Origin: an uncultured Oscillospiraceae bacterium
Lineage (GTDB): Bacteria; Bacillota; Clostridia; Oscillospirales; Ruminococcaceae
Assembly: GCA_900540595.1 (NCBI GenBank)
Contig: UQGL01000001.1
Coordinates: forward strand, 118,051 to 182,050
DNA length: 64,000 bases
Reading direction: 5' to 3'
In this document: piece after piece, positions 25,514 to 33,025 of the stretch
Position numbering within the stretch: the first letter of the stretch is position 1
Layout of the letters: each line of letters opens with the position of its first letter
Notes under the pieces: model-generated
The model's database searches: none
What the model was told of the DNA's origin: nothing
The model's input: the letters and a program-made list of their open reading frames with translations, nothing else
Position numbers and translations under genes: made by a program

Positions 25514-26329
25514 TTACACCTTTTTATATACCAGAAAGCGGAACCCGATCTCGGTGGTCAGGCTTTCACAGGCGGCAAGACGGGCGGCTCCGTCTGCGGG
25601 GGTGTTCCAGTAATAGGGCGTCATCGCAAACAGATCCTGCACGCTCTGCCCCTGCAGGGTGAGGACGGCCTCAGCCGAAACCGCCCGAATAAACGAAAAG
25701 CCGTCATATTCGGTCTGCCGTACCTCGTTCTCATAGGGGTGGTCGTAGAGAATCTCCTTCAGCCCGAAGAGATGCCGCGCGGTGGGCACCGCATAGATCA
25801 GATGTCCGCCCGGGCGCAGCATACGGGCAAACTCGGCCTCCGCCATCGGTGAGAAGATGTTCAGCAGCAGGTCAGCCCAGCCGTCCCGCACGGGGGCGCA
25901 AAAGCTGCCGCCGACACAGAAGGCTGCCTCGGGCACCAGCCGGGAGGCCAGCCGCACGGCCTCCTTGGAGAGGTCGAACGCTGCAATCTGCGGACCGCCA
26001 AGGGCATCATAAAGGTATTTGTCGTAGCTGCCCTCGCCGCAGCCGGCGTCCACGATATGGCTGTGGGGCAGCTCGGCACAGAGGGCGGCCAGCGTCTGCA
26101 TAAGCGGCGCATAGTGCCCGGCGGAGAGGAACGCACGGCGGGCGCGGACCATCGCCTTGCCGTCACCGGGGTCAGCGGTGTGCTTTTTCTGCATCGGCAG
26201 CAGATAAGCGTAGCCCTCCCTTGCGAGGTCAAAGCTGTGTGCCTTGGGGCAGCGCAGGGTGCGCACATTCAGCAGCAGCGGTCCGCCGCAGACAGGGCAG
26301 CGCAGCGCTGCCGCTGTGGCGGGGGTCAT
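25514..26329 (-). CDS. rlmA: 23S rRNA (guanine-N1)-methyltransferase (RlmA/TlrB family)
   Basis: Methylates a guanine in helix 35 of 23S rRNA (G745 or G748 in E. coli numbering). The 271-residue protein begins with a zinc finger (RCPVCGG ... LRCPKAHSFD) followed by REGYAYLL and the loop-binding KKHTADPGDGKAMVRARRAFL, both typical of the family. The SAM motif HIVDAGCGEGSYDKYL is near residue 92. Its ATG overlaps the stop of the Pro/Arg-rich gene (ATGA). RlmA-I versus RlmA-II specificity is not resolved. Confidence 0.9.
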   Translation of the reverse strand: MTPATAAALRCPVCGGPLLLNVRTLRCPKAHSFDLAREGYAYLLPMQKKHTADPGDGKAMVRARRAFLSAGHYAPLMQTLAALCAELPHSHIVDAGCGEGSYDKYLYDALGGPQIAAFDLSKEAVRLASRLVPEAAFCVGGSFCAPVRDGWADLLLNIFSPMAEAEFARMLRPGGHLIYAVPTARHLFGLKEILYDHPYENEVRQTEYDGFSFIRAVSAEAVLTLQGQSVQDLFAMTPYYWNTPADGAARLAACESLTTEIGFRFLVYKKV

Positions 26330-26877
26330 TCCGCTGCCGGGGCGGCGGGTGCGGCCGTCTCCGGTGTCTCGGTTTTTTCAGGGGGCAGGGGCACGGTCAT
26401 GCCGCCGTGGGCTGCCAGATAGTCCTCAAAGTTCGCAAACTTCTGCTTCGGCGGGCGGCGGGTGATCAGCTCCAGCCCGGGCTCGTCCTCCTGCATACGC
26501 TTCGGCGGGCGGGCGCTGCGGGGCTGGCGGGGTGCCTTGGGCTGGTCCGGCAGCGGGCGGCTGGGGGTCTGCGGTGCCGGGCGGCTGCTGCGCCGGGGCT
26601 GCTGGGGCGCAGCCGGACGCGCACTCTGCTGCGGCGCGGCCGGGTGCTGTGCGGGGGCCACCGGGCGGGCGGCCTGTCCGCGGCGGGGACGGGCACCGCT
26701 GCGGCTCCCCTCTTTGGGGGCGTTCGGGGCGGTGCTCTGCGGCGCAGGCTTGCGGGCAGCGGGTGCCTTGCCCTCACGCTGGGGCTGCTGGGCCTGCGGG
26801 GCGCTGCCGTTCCCGGCAGGGCGACGGCGGCGGCGACGGTGCGGGGCACCGTTCGGGGTCTGGGCGGGCTTTTCCAT
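26326..26877 (-). CDS. Basic Pro/Ala/Arg-rich disordered protein
   Basis: 183 residues, mostly low-complexity Pro, Ala, Arg and Gln (HRRRRRRPAGNGSAP near the start), so likely an intrinsically disordered, nucleic-acid-friendly protein. Only the C-terminal stretch LITRRPPKQKFANFEDYLAAHGGMTVPLPPE looks like a conserved folded or binding motif. AGGTG precedes the ATG. It is translationally coupled to rlmA and 14 bp after the DUF1015 gene. It may help ribosome- or RNA-related functions because of basic charge and context; this is inference. Confidence 0.7.
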   Translation of the reverse strand: MEKPAQTPNGAPHRRRRRRPAGNGSAPQAQQPQREGKAPAARKPAPQSTAPNAPKEGSRSGARPRRGQAARPVAPAQHPAAPQQSARPAAPQQPRRSSRPAPQTPSRPLPDQPKAPRQPRSARPPKRMQEDEPGLELITRRPPKQKFANFEDYLAAHGGMTVPLPPEKTETPETAAPAAPAAE

Positions 26878-26891
26878 AATTCACCTGATCC

Positions 26892-28181
26892 TTATAAGCC
26901 GATGACACGGCATTCGTTGTAGTATCGTTTTTCCTCGGCATGGCCCATGCTGAAGGTCTTGCGGGGCAGTACGCCGCCCAGCACAACACCCTTGAACAGG
27001 TCGGCCTTGGCAAAATCGGGCAGCAGTATGGCGGTGGCGGGCTTGGCGGGGTCGGCAGCCAATGCCATCGCAACGCTCTCGCCGTGGATATAATCGACCG
27101 TTACACCGGGGTGGCGGGGCAGATAATCAGCCAGAAAGGCCTCAACACTGCCGACAGTCAGCGGTGCGGGCGGGTTGGCCAGCGCCACGGCGGACTCGCC
27201 GCAGGCGTCAGCCAGACGCAGCCGCTGGTCGGAGGCGGTGGTGCTGCTTCCCTGCCGGCGATCCCACGCATCCAGCGCGGCGTACAGCTCCTTGGCGGAT
27301 ACGCCGAACACCACGCGGTGGATCGGCTCGATCTCAATGGCGGGGCTGTGGACATTGCAGACCTCGGCCAAGCACCAGCGGGCCGGATGGGTTCGGCGCT
27401 GCTCCTCGGTCAGGGTGGGCTTCAGCTCCTCCCAATAGGCTTTTGCGGTGGCAAGGCTGTGGTTGCCATCGCCAACGGCCAGCACCATCGGCTCCTGCCC
27501 TTTGGCGGCGGGCCAGCGGCGGGCAAAGGCGGCGGGGTCGGCCAGTGCAGCCAGCGCGGCATCGACCTGTGCGACCAGCGCCGGATCCTCCACGGCCCAG
27601 CCGCGCAGGCGGCCGCCGCCCAGCATCAGCTCCCCGTCATAGAGCGGGGGCAGCGTGTCCTTGATCTGACCGATCGGCTCGATCAGGGTGCAGCCAGCGT
27701 CATCGGCCAGCATCATGACATGGGGGGTCTCCAGCGCGGCACCCCGGCGCACCTTCAGGCGCGGGGGGATGCGCTCCACAACGGTGCTTTCGCTGGGACG
27801 GATGGCGGGCTTGGCACCGCTGGTGTAGTCGTAGGCCTCCAGATCCACGGCGCCCACAAGGCCCTGACGGATGGTGCCGTCCATCTGGGTGCGCTCTACA
27901 TAAACATAGCCATGTACTTTTCTTGTCAGAACGGTATGGCGGTAGTCCTCCATCGTGCGGCGGATGCTCTGCAGGCGTGCGTCCTCCTGCGGGGTGCCGA
28001 GATAGGCCTCCGGCAGGACGATGTGCAGGGTGCTGGGCTTGTTTTCGGCGCGCTGCTCGGCGCGCTGCCAATACTCCGGCTGGGAGGTGAACTGGTCAAC
28101 AGCGATGCAGGCCCACGGATCCAGCGGAACACCGGCGGCAGGCAGTAAAATATCGGCTGCGGTAAAGCAGGCTTCGGACAT
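26892..28181 (-). CDS. DUF1015 family protein
   Basis: A 429-residue cytosolic protein of the DUF1015 (SerC-linked in other bacteria) family. Recognisable segments are ILLPAAGVPLDPWACIAVDQFTSQP at the N terminus, YVYVERTQMDGTIRQGLVGAVDLEAYDY, LAVGDGNHSLATAKAYWEELK and RWCLAEVCNVHSPAIEIEPIHRVVF. The biochemical role is unknown; a link to serine metabolism has been proposed from gene neighbourhoods elsewhere. Here it lies 27 bp after rnfA in the same operon. Confidence 0.88.
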   Translation of the reverse strand: MSEACFTAADILLPAAGVPLDPWACIAVDQFTSQPEYWQRAEQRAENKPSTLHIVLPEAYLGTPQEDARLQSIRRTMEDYRHTVLTRKVHGYVYVERTQMDGTIRQGLVGAVDLEAYDYTSGAKPAIRPSESTVVERIPPRLKVRRGAALETPHVMMLADDAGCTLIEPIGQIKDTLPPLYDGELMLGGGRLRGWAVEDPALVAQVDAALAALADPAAFARRWPAAKGQEPMVLAVGDGNHSLATAKAYWEELKPTLTEEQRRTHPARWCLAEVCNVHSPAIEIEPIHRVVFGVSAKELYAALDAWDRRQGSSTTASDQRLRLADACGESAVALANPPAPLTVGSVEAFLADYLPRHPGVTVDYIHGESVAMALAADPAKPATAILLPDFAKADLFKGVVLGGVLPRKTFSMGHAEEKRYYNECRVIGL

Positions 28182-28208
28182 GATAACGACCCCCTCACAA
28201 AAGCAAAA

Positions 28209-28862
28209 TTACAATACGACGGTATGGCCCACAAGGGCATAGATGGCCAGACTCAGCACACCGATGTAAATCATCGAGCTGGGCAGGCCCTGAAAGATCG
28301 AGGGAACGGCCTTACTGCGCAGACGGCGGCGGCCCTCCCGGACAATGTAGACAGCAAAGACATAGCCTAGCCCGCTGCCAAGGGAAAAGGCGATGCACTG
28401 CAGGATCGTATAGTTCTGGTTGGCACAGACGAGCATGGTGCCCAGCACGGCGGTGCTGCAGGTGGCCAGACTGAGCTGGCTGCGGCAGCTGTGGCGCAGG
28501 CGGCGGGGCAGCAGCCCCAGCAGCAGCCATGTGACAGCCATGGCCGCCACGCCGCAGGTCAGGTAGACAACGGGGCGCAGGGCCGAGATCGGCAGCCAGT
28601 CCGGCAGATAGTCGCGCAGCCATGGGAAAAACAGGTTGTGTGCGGCCCAGCCCGGCAGTGCGGACAGGGTCATGACGAGCAGCAGCGGCAGGCAGAAATC
28701 CCAGACCTGAGTGCGGTGATCCGGCACCAGCTTTATCAGGCGGCTGACGCCCAGCGCGCGGGCCAGAACGACATTCTCCGCAAAGACAGCCAGCACCATG
28801 TAGCTGACAAATTGCAGCACGCCGCTCAGGATCGGCTGCAGCTCAATGTTTACGGTCTGCAT
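28209..28862 (-). CDS. RnfA-like membrane subunit lacking the Fe-S cysteines
   Basis: A 217-residue protein with six predicted membrane helices. It aligns along its length with RnfA/RsxA: FAENVVLARALGV matches the family NNFVLVKFLGL, STAVLGTML matches NCAVLGVAL, and the C-terminal VPSIFQGLPSSMIYIGVLSLAI matches [22 protein letters not shown]. In normal RnfA one Cys follows LGL and another is in TTNC; here these positions are Ser and Thr. A Cys two residues earlier (LATCST) is the only nearby one. The ATG at 28862 follows AGGAGG (12 bases) and overlaps the rnfE end by 20 bp. Known partners RnfB, C and G are absent from the locus, so classical ferredoxin:NAD oxidoreduction is doubtful. Confidence 0.83.
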   Translation of the reverse strand: MQTVNIELQPILSGVLQFVSYMVLAVFAENVVLARALGVSRLIKLVPDHRTQVWDFCLPLLLVMTLSALPGWAAHNLFFPWLRDYLPDWLPISALRPVVYLTCGVAAMAVTWLLLGLLPRRLRHSCRSQLSLATCSTAVLGTMLVCANQNYTILQCIAFSLGSGLGYVFAVYIVREGRRRLRSKAVPSIFQGLPSSMIYIGVLSLAIYALVGHTVVL

Positions 28863-30117
28863 ACAGGCGGCGCACCTCCTCATGCTTGTAATCGGTATAC
28901 AGGTTGGCGGCGGCGCACCAGCAGGCGGCCATAACGCCCAGAATGACAAAGCCGCCCGCGGGCAGTGCGGCCAGCGGCAGCAGCGCATTGTGCATGACCA
29001 CATGGCCGAACACGGCACCGGTGGCCAGCAGCTCACGCAGGCAGCCGACCAGCAGCAGTACGACACACATGCCGAGCGCATTGTTGAAGCCGTGGCGCAG
29101 TGCTTCCTTCACCGGCTCAAGCTCGGAAAATTCCATGCGCTTGACGATGGCAGGCTCCACAACAAGGATCGGCAGATAGATGCCCAGCAGCGTGAGATCT
29201 GCGCCGAACAGCGCGTAGAGCAGCACATAGGTGGGAATGTAGAGCAGCGCTGCGGTATAGCAGTAGATGACCGGGCGGAAACGGTTGCCGGTCAGGTGGC
29301 AGACTGCCACAGCCAGCATGCGGGTAAAGGTGACAAGGATCAGCGCGGCGATGCAGAGCATCAGCGCCCGCTGGCCGTCCAGTGCGGCGCCGATGACCGG
29401 GGCCAGGCCCAGCCCGCGCACGATAACCGGGTTGGAGAGCAGGATGTGGTCGGCGCGGATGCGCTCGTTCAGCGCGGCCTCGGCCTCCTTGTAGCTGTTG
29501 GCCGGAGCGGTCCGTTTGTGCTTTGGCGCAGGGGCGGCAGCGGGCTGCGGGGCAGTCTGGACAGGCTGCGGTGCTGTGGCCTTCGGCTGCGGGGCTGCCT
29601 GCGGCGCGGGGGCCGCGGGCTGCACGGCGGGCATCTGCAGGGTGCGGGCATCCTCGGCAGCGGGCTGCTGTGCCGGTGCTGCGGGGGCAGGCGCTGCCGG
29701 GGTAAAGCCGGGCTTGCCGTATTCCCTGTCGCGGTAGGTGCGGAAATGCTCCTCCTCGGCGCGGGCCTCGGCCTGGCGGGCAGCCTCCCGCTCGGCCTGA
29801 CGGCGCTGGACCTCCTCCAGCATGGCGCGGCGCTCGGTCTGGGTGTAGCGCGGGCGGCTGGTGGGGATGATGACGGTATCATTGTGGGCAGCGGTGTTGC
29901 GCGGGGGCGCTGCAGGCTGCTCCTGCGGCTGTACGATCGGCTTTTTGGGCACAGGGGTCCCGGCCTGCATGGCGGCGATGGCCTGCTCGATCTCAGCGCG
30001 GGTGGCCCCCTGCTCTGCCATGCGGCGGGCAGTCTCCACCATCTCTTTAGTGATATGCGGGATGATCAGCGTCTCGGAGCGTTCCTCGCCCCGGCGCTTA
30101 CTCGTTTTTTGCTGCAT
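28843..30117 (-). CDS. RnfE-like membrane subunit with long disordered N-terminal extension
   Basis: A 424-residue protein. Residues about 215-420 match RnfE/RsxE: LLSNPVIVRGLGLAPVIGAAL (family NNSALVQLLGLCPLLAVTS), LGIYLPILVVEPAIVKRMEF (family [20 protein letters not shown]), and GCLRELLATGAVFG. Both family cysteines are replaced (Ala and Pro). Residues 1-210 are cytosolic, charged then Pro/Ala/Gln-rich, and contain two similar motifs, ETLIIPHI and DTVIIPTS. Normal RnfE is about 200-230 residues, so the extension is exceptional. ATG 30117 is listed; an in-frame TTG at 30123 has better spacing from AGGAGG. It overlaps the rnfD end. Confidence 0.83.
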   Translation of the reverse strand: MQQKTSKRRGEERSETLIIPHITKEMVETARRMAEQGATRAEIEQAIAAMQAGTPVPKKPIVQPQEQPAAPPRNTAAHNDTVIIPTSRPRYTQTERRAMLEEVQRRQAEREAARQAEARAEEEHFRTYRDREYGKPGFTPAAPAPAAPAQQPAAEDARTLQMPAVQPAAPAPQAAPQPKATAPQPVQTAPQPAAAPAPKHKRTAPANSYKEAEAALNERIRADHILLSNPVIVRGLGLAPVIGAALDGQRALMLCIAALILVTFTRMLAVAVCHLTGNRFRPVIYCYTAALLYIPTYVLLYALFGADLTLLGIYLPILVVEPAIVKRMEFSELEPVKEALRHGFNNALGMCVVLLLVGCLRELLATGAVFGHVVMHNALLPLAALPAGGFVILGVMAACWCAAANLYTDYKHEEVRRLYADRKH

Positions 30118-31117
30118 TGGCAAGACGCTGCTCCTCCTCTCTCATAAAGCGGATGCGCTCGGTACGGTGGCTGATGAGGTCCAGCCACTCGGGAATGGCG
30201 CCTGCGATCAGCAGGGCGCAGCAGACGGCGCACTCATACGGGCTGAAGGTGCGGAACACATGGGTCATGATGCCGAGCATCGTGCCGTAGACGATGCGGC
30301 TCATCGGACGATCCGGCATCGTGACCGGCTCACAGATCATGAACAGGCCGCCGAACAGCGCTGTGCCGGACAGCACGATATATTTTTCAAGATAGACGCG
30401 CTGGCGGATATACTCCCACGGGAGGGAGAAGGTCGGCAGCTCGTTCAGATTCGGGAAAAGCCACGGCAGAGCGATGACAAACACAAAAAACGGGATGACG
30501 ACCAGAGGACTGATGCGGCCCCGCACCAGCAGGAAGAGGCCGCACGCCATCAGGACGAGCGCGGCGCTGGTGCCCACAGCGGCCGAAACATTGCCGGTCA
30601 GCAGATTCATCGTGCTGGCGCTGGGCAGACCGCCGTCGCGCAGGGTCGCGTTCATGCCCTCGACCAGAGTGGTGTTTACCTCCCCAAAGAGCGGCAGCTG
30701 GGTGCCGGGCACAGGGTAGGAAAAGACATTTTTAGGCCAGGAGATGCCGGCGACCACGACACCGACGGCAGCCGGGTGGAACGGATAGTGCCCCTCACCG
30801 CCGAAGGCCTCCTTGACCAGCACGGCAACAATGACGGCGGCGATGACGATGGGATAGGAGATGCTGGCGGGCATCATCAGCACGATCAGCGCGGCAAAGC
30901 ACTCGCTGGACGGCTCATGGGACTGGTAGCCCGTGCCGTGCAGCGGTGCCAGCGCGCAGTCGCACAGGTAAGCGGTCAGCAGCGCCGTCAAAAAAAGCAG
31001 CACCGGGCGCAGACCGTAAAAATAGCATGACATCCCGACCAGCGGGAGCGAGCACCAGAGAATATCGCTGTAGTAGCTGTAATTCGGGCTGCGCTCGACT
31101 TTCATACGTTTGGGCAT
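30098..31117 (-). CDS. RnfD-like membrane subunit
   Basis: A 339-residue polytopic protein matching RnfD/NqrB: KEAFGGEGHYPFHPAAVGVVVAGISWP (family GGLGQNPFNPAMIGY) and LSGTALFGGLFMICEPVTMP (family [20 protein letters not shown]). The segment LPSASTMNLL aligns with the flavinylation motif S-x-A-T, keeping the Thr that carries FMN in RnfD, though the flanking residues differ (SAST instead of SGAT). AGGAG lies 9 bases before the ATG at 31117. It follows rpe by 14 bp. Whether it is flavinylated needs an ApbE enzyme, not seen in this window. Confidence 0.87.
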   Translation of the reverse strand: MPKRMKVERSPNYSYYSDILWCSLPLVGMSCYFYGLRPVLLFLTALLTAYLCDCALAPLHGTGYQSHEPSSECFAALIVLMMPASISYPIVIAAVIVAVLVKEAFGGEGHYPFHPAAVGVVVAGISWPKNVFSYPVPGTQLPLFGEVNTTLVEGMNATLRDGGLPSASTMNLLTGNVSAAVGTSAALVLMACGLFLLVRGRISPLVVIPFFVFVIALPWLFPNLNELPTFSLPWEYIRQRVYLEKYIVLSGTALFGGLFMICEPVTMPDRPMSRIVYGTMLGIMTHVFRTFSPYECAVCCALLIAGAIPEWLDLISHRTERIRFMREEEQRLANAAKNE

Positions 31118-31131
31118 GGGGAAAAGCTCCT

Positions 31132-31785
31132 TTACTTGCTGTGCAGTACACGTACCACAGCGGCGGGATCCTCAGCGCGGAAAAGAGAATTTCCGGCTAC
31201 GAGCCAGTCGACACCGGCCTCAATACACTGCGGGCCGGTCACGGTGTTTATGCCGCCGTCCACCTCGATCAGGGTGTTGCAGCCCAGACGGGCACGCTCG
31301 GCACGGATGGCGGCGATGCGGGTCGGGGTGGTGGGAAGAAATTTCTGCCCGCCGAAGCCCGGCTCCACGCTCATCACAAGGATCAGATCCACAACGCCGA
31401 GATACGGAAAGACGGCCTCCACGGGGGTGCCGGGGCGGATGCTGATGCCGACCTGACAGCCGGTGGCGCGGATGGCGGCGATGACCTCCTCCACCGTGTC
31501 GGGCACGGCCTCAAGATGGAAGGTGATGAGATCGGCGCCGGCCTTGGCAAAATCCGCGGCATAGCGGGCCGGGTCGCTGATCATCAGGTGAACATCATAA
31601 AAGACATCGGGCAGGGCGGCGTGCAGGCAGGTAAGCACCGGCGCACCGTAGCTGATGTTCGGCACAAAATGGCCGTCCATCACATCAAAATGCATTACAT
31701 CGGCACCGGCCTCCAGCAGGCGGGTGCAGTCCTTGTGCAGGTTGGCAAAATCGGCCGACAAAATCGAAGCGGCAACTTTCGTCAT
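31132..31785 (-). CDS. rpe: Ribulose-phosphate 3-epimerase
   Basis: Interconverts ribulose 5-phosphate and xylulose 5-phosphate in the pentose phosphate pathway. The 217-residue TIM barrel shows VAASILSADFANL, DVMHFDVMDGHFVPNISYG (metal and catalytic residues), VHLMISDP, VMSVEPGFGGQKF and EVDGGINTVT. GGGAG lies before the ATG at 31785, and the longer frame upstream covers the promoter. It is the first gene of the rpe-rnfD-rnfE-rnfA-DUF1015-26326-rlmA operon. Confidence 0.96.
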   Translation of the reverse strand: MTKVAASILSADFANLHKDCTRLLEAGADVMHFDVMDGHFVPNISYGAPVLTCLHAALPDVFYDVHLMISDPARYAADFAKAGADLITFHLEAVPDTVEEVIAAIRATGCQVGISIRPGTPVEAVFPYLGVVDLILVMSVEPGFGGQKFLPTTPTRIAAIRAERARLGCNTLIEVDGGINTVTGPQCIEAGVDWLVAGNSLFRAEDPAAVVRVLHSK

Positions 31786-31852
31786 GATACAATTAACTCC
31801 CTTATATAAACTGGTTCCCACAAATTCCTGTGCAGTGCGCACATATAAGGGT

Positions 31853-31881
31853 ATTATATCCCATTACAAGCCAAAAAGCAA
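31853..31881 (-). promoter_or_regulatory. Promoter of the rpe-rnf operon
   Basis: TTGCTT (31881-31876), 17-bp spacer, TATAAT (31858-31853) on the minus strand. A 9-bp inverted repeat CCCTTATAT / ATATAAGGG (31799-31807 and 31843-31851) spans from just after the -10 to the ribosome site and could be an operator. Confidence 0.8.
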
Positions 31882-31903
31882 GGCGGCCGCCAAGCACAAA
31901 CCG

Positions 31904-31940
31904 CCCGCAGAGCTGCCGCAATGCGGCTCTGCGGGCGGTT
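31904..31940 (-). terminator. Hairpin after the polysaccharide operon
   Basis: AACCGCCCGCAGAGC pairs with GCTCTGCGGGCGGTT (about 31906-31940) with extra CCGCA/TGCGG pairing in the loop. The T tract is modest, so termination strength is uncertain. Confidence 0.6.
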
Positions 31941-31951
31941 GTGAAAGTTTT

Positions 31952-32062
31952 TCAGCGGGCAAGGGCAGCTAGCAGTAAAAGGACAAAAAGGGACTGCAGT
32001 GTAAGCAGTCCCGCAAAGAGCGGATGCTGCCGGAGCATTTGTGCGAAGGTACGCCCGCGCAT
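31952..32062 (-). CDS. 36-residue single-pass membrane peptide
   Basis: MRGRTFAQMLRQHPLFAGLL then TLQSLFVLLLLAALAR: a basic amphipathic start and one hydrophobic helix. AAAAAGGAC precedes the ATG at 32062, 6 bp after the GT2 stop. It sits at the end of the polysaccharide operon and may be an accessory subunit of the preceding membrane glycosyltransferase. It is too short to assign. Confidence 0.5.
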   Translation of the reverse strand: MRGRTFAQMLRQHPLFAGLLTLQSLFVLLLLAALAR

Positions 32063-32068
32063 GATGGC

Positions 32069-33007
32069 TCAGTCCTTTTTGTGGGTGCGCCAGTGGTGCA
32101 CGGTCTGCAGCTGGAATTCAAAATCCCGGGCGTCCTTGGCCAGCTGGCTCGACAGGATGATGCCGGAGATGAAGAGCAGCAGCGCTGCGACCAGCACAAA
32201 GCAGCAGACGATCAGCGTGGGGAAGCGCGGAACCAGACCGGTCTGGAAATACTCACTCAGCACCGGCACCATAAAGCCGACGCCGAACACCGCCAGAATG
32301 GCCGCCAAAATGCCGAAGAACATAAACGGGCGGTAGTTTTTAAACAGCCGGCCGATCGTACCCAGCACCTTGAAGCCGTCTGAGTAGGTGTTCAGCTTGC
32401 TCTCGGAGCCTTCGGGGCGGTCGCGGTAGTCGATAACGACATTCTCGACCTGCATGTTGCGCTGCAGGGCATGGATGGTCATCTCGGTCTCGATCTCAAA
32501 GCCGCGGGACAGCACCGGATAGGTCTTGACGAACTGGTAGCTGAAGGCGCGATAGCCGGTCATAATGTCCTTGATTTTGCCGCCGAACAGATGGTTGGTG
32601 CAGAACCGCACCAGATCGTTGCCGAAGTTGTGGAACGGGCGCTTGTTCTGGGTGTAGTAGGTGCTGGACAGCCGGTCACCCACGACCATGTCTGCCTGAC
32701 GCTCGGTCACGGCGGCAACCATCTCGGGCGCAGCTTCAGCCGGATAGGTGTCATCGCCGTCCACAAGGATGTACGCCTCGGCGTCTATTTCGCGGAACAT
32801 GCGGCGCATGACATTGCCCTTGCCCTGCTGGTACTCATGGCGGACGACCGCCCCGGCCTTGGCGGCCAGCTCAGCCGTGCCATCGGTAGAATTGTTATCG
32901 TAGACATAGACCGTAGCGTCAGGCAGGACGCGGCGGAAATCCGTGACGACCTTCTCGACGGTTTTGGATTCGTTGTAGCAAGGGATCAATACGGCGATTT
33001 TATCCAT
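32069..33007 (-). CDS. Membrane-bound family 2 glycosyltransferase (polyprenyl-phosphate sugar synthase type)
   Basis: A 312-residue protein with the GT2 catalytic domain (KIAVLIPCYNESKTVEKVV, VYVYDNNSTDGT, AYILVDGDDTYP) at about 1-215 and two membrane helices at about 225-245 and 260-285. This is the layout of dolichol/undecaprenyl-phosphate mannose or glucose synthases, which make lipid-linked sugars used by GT-C transferases. The neighbouring 800-residue membrane protein would be a natural consumer. Confidence 0.88.
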   Translation of the reverse strand: MDKIAVLIPCYNESKTVEKVVTDFRRVLPDATVYVYDNNSTDGTAELAAKAGAVVRHEYQQGKGNVMRRMFREIDAEAYILVDGDDTYPAEAAPEMVAAVTERQADMVVGDRLSSTYYTQNKRPFHNFGNDLVRFCTNHLFGGKIKDIMTGYRAFSYQFVKTYPVLSRGFEIETEMTIHALQRNMQVENVVIDYRDRPEGSESKLNTYSDGFKVLGTIGRLFKNYRPFMFFGILAAILAVFGVGFMVPVLSEYFQTGLVPRFPTLIVCCFVLVAALLLFISGIILSSQLAKDARDFEFQLQTVHHWRTHKKD

Positions 33008-33025
33008 AATATTCCTCCGGGAAAT

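Noticed and set aside
28863..29081. N-terminal extension of the RnfA-like protein
   Set aside because: It runs antiparallel in frame terms over the RnfE coding sequence with a Cys/Trp-rich translation; AGGAGG before 28862 and family length support the shorter form.
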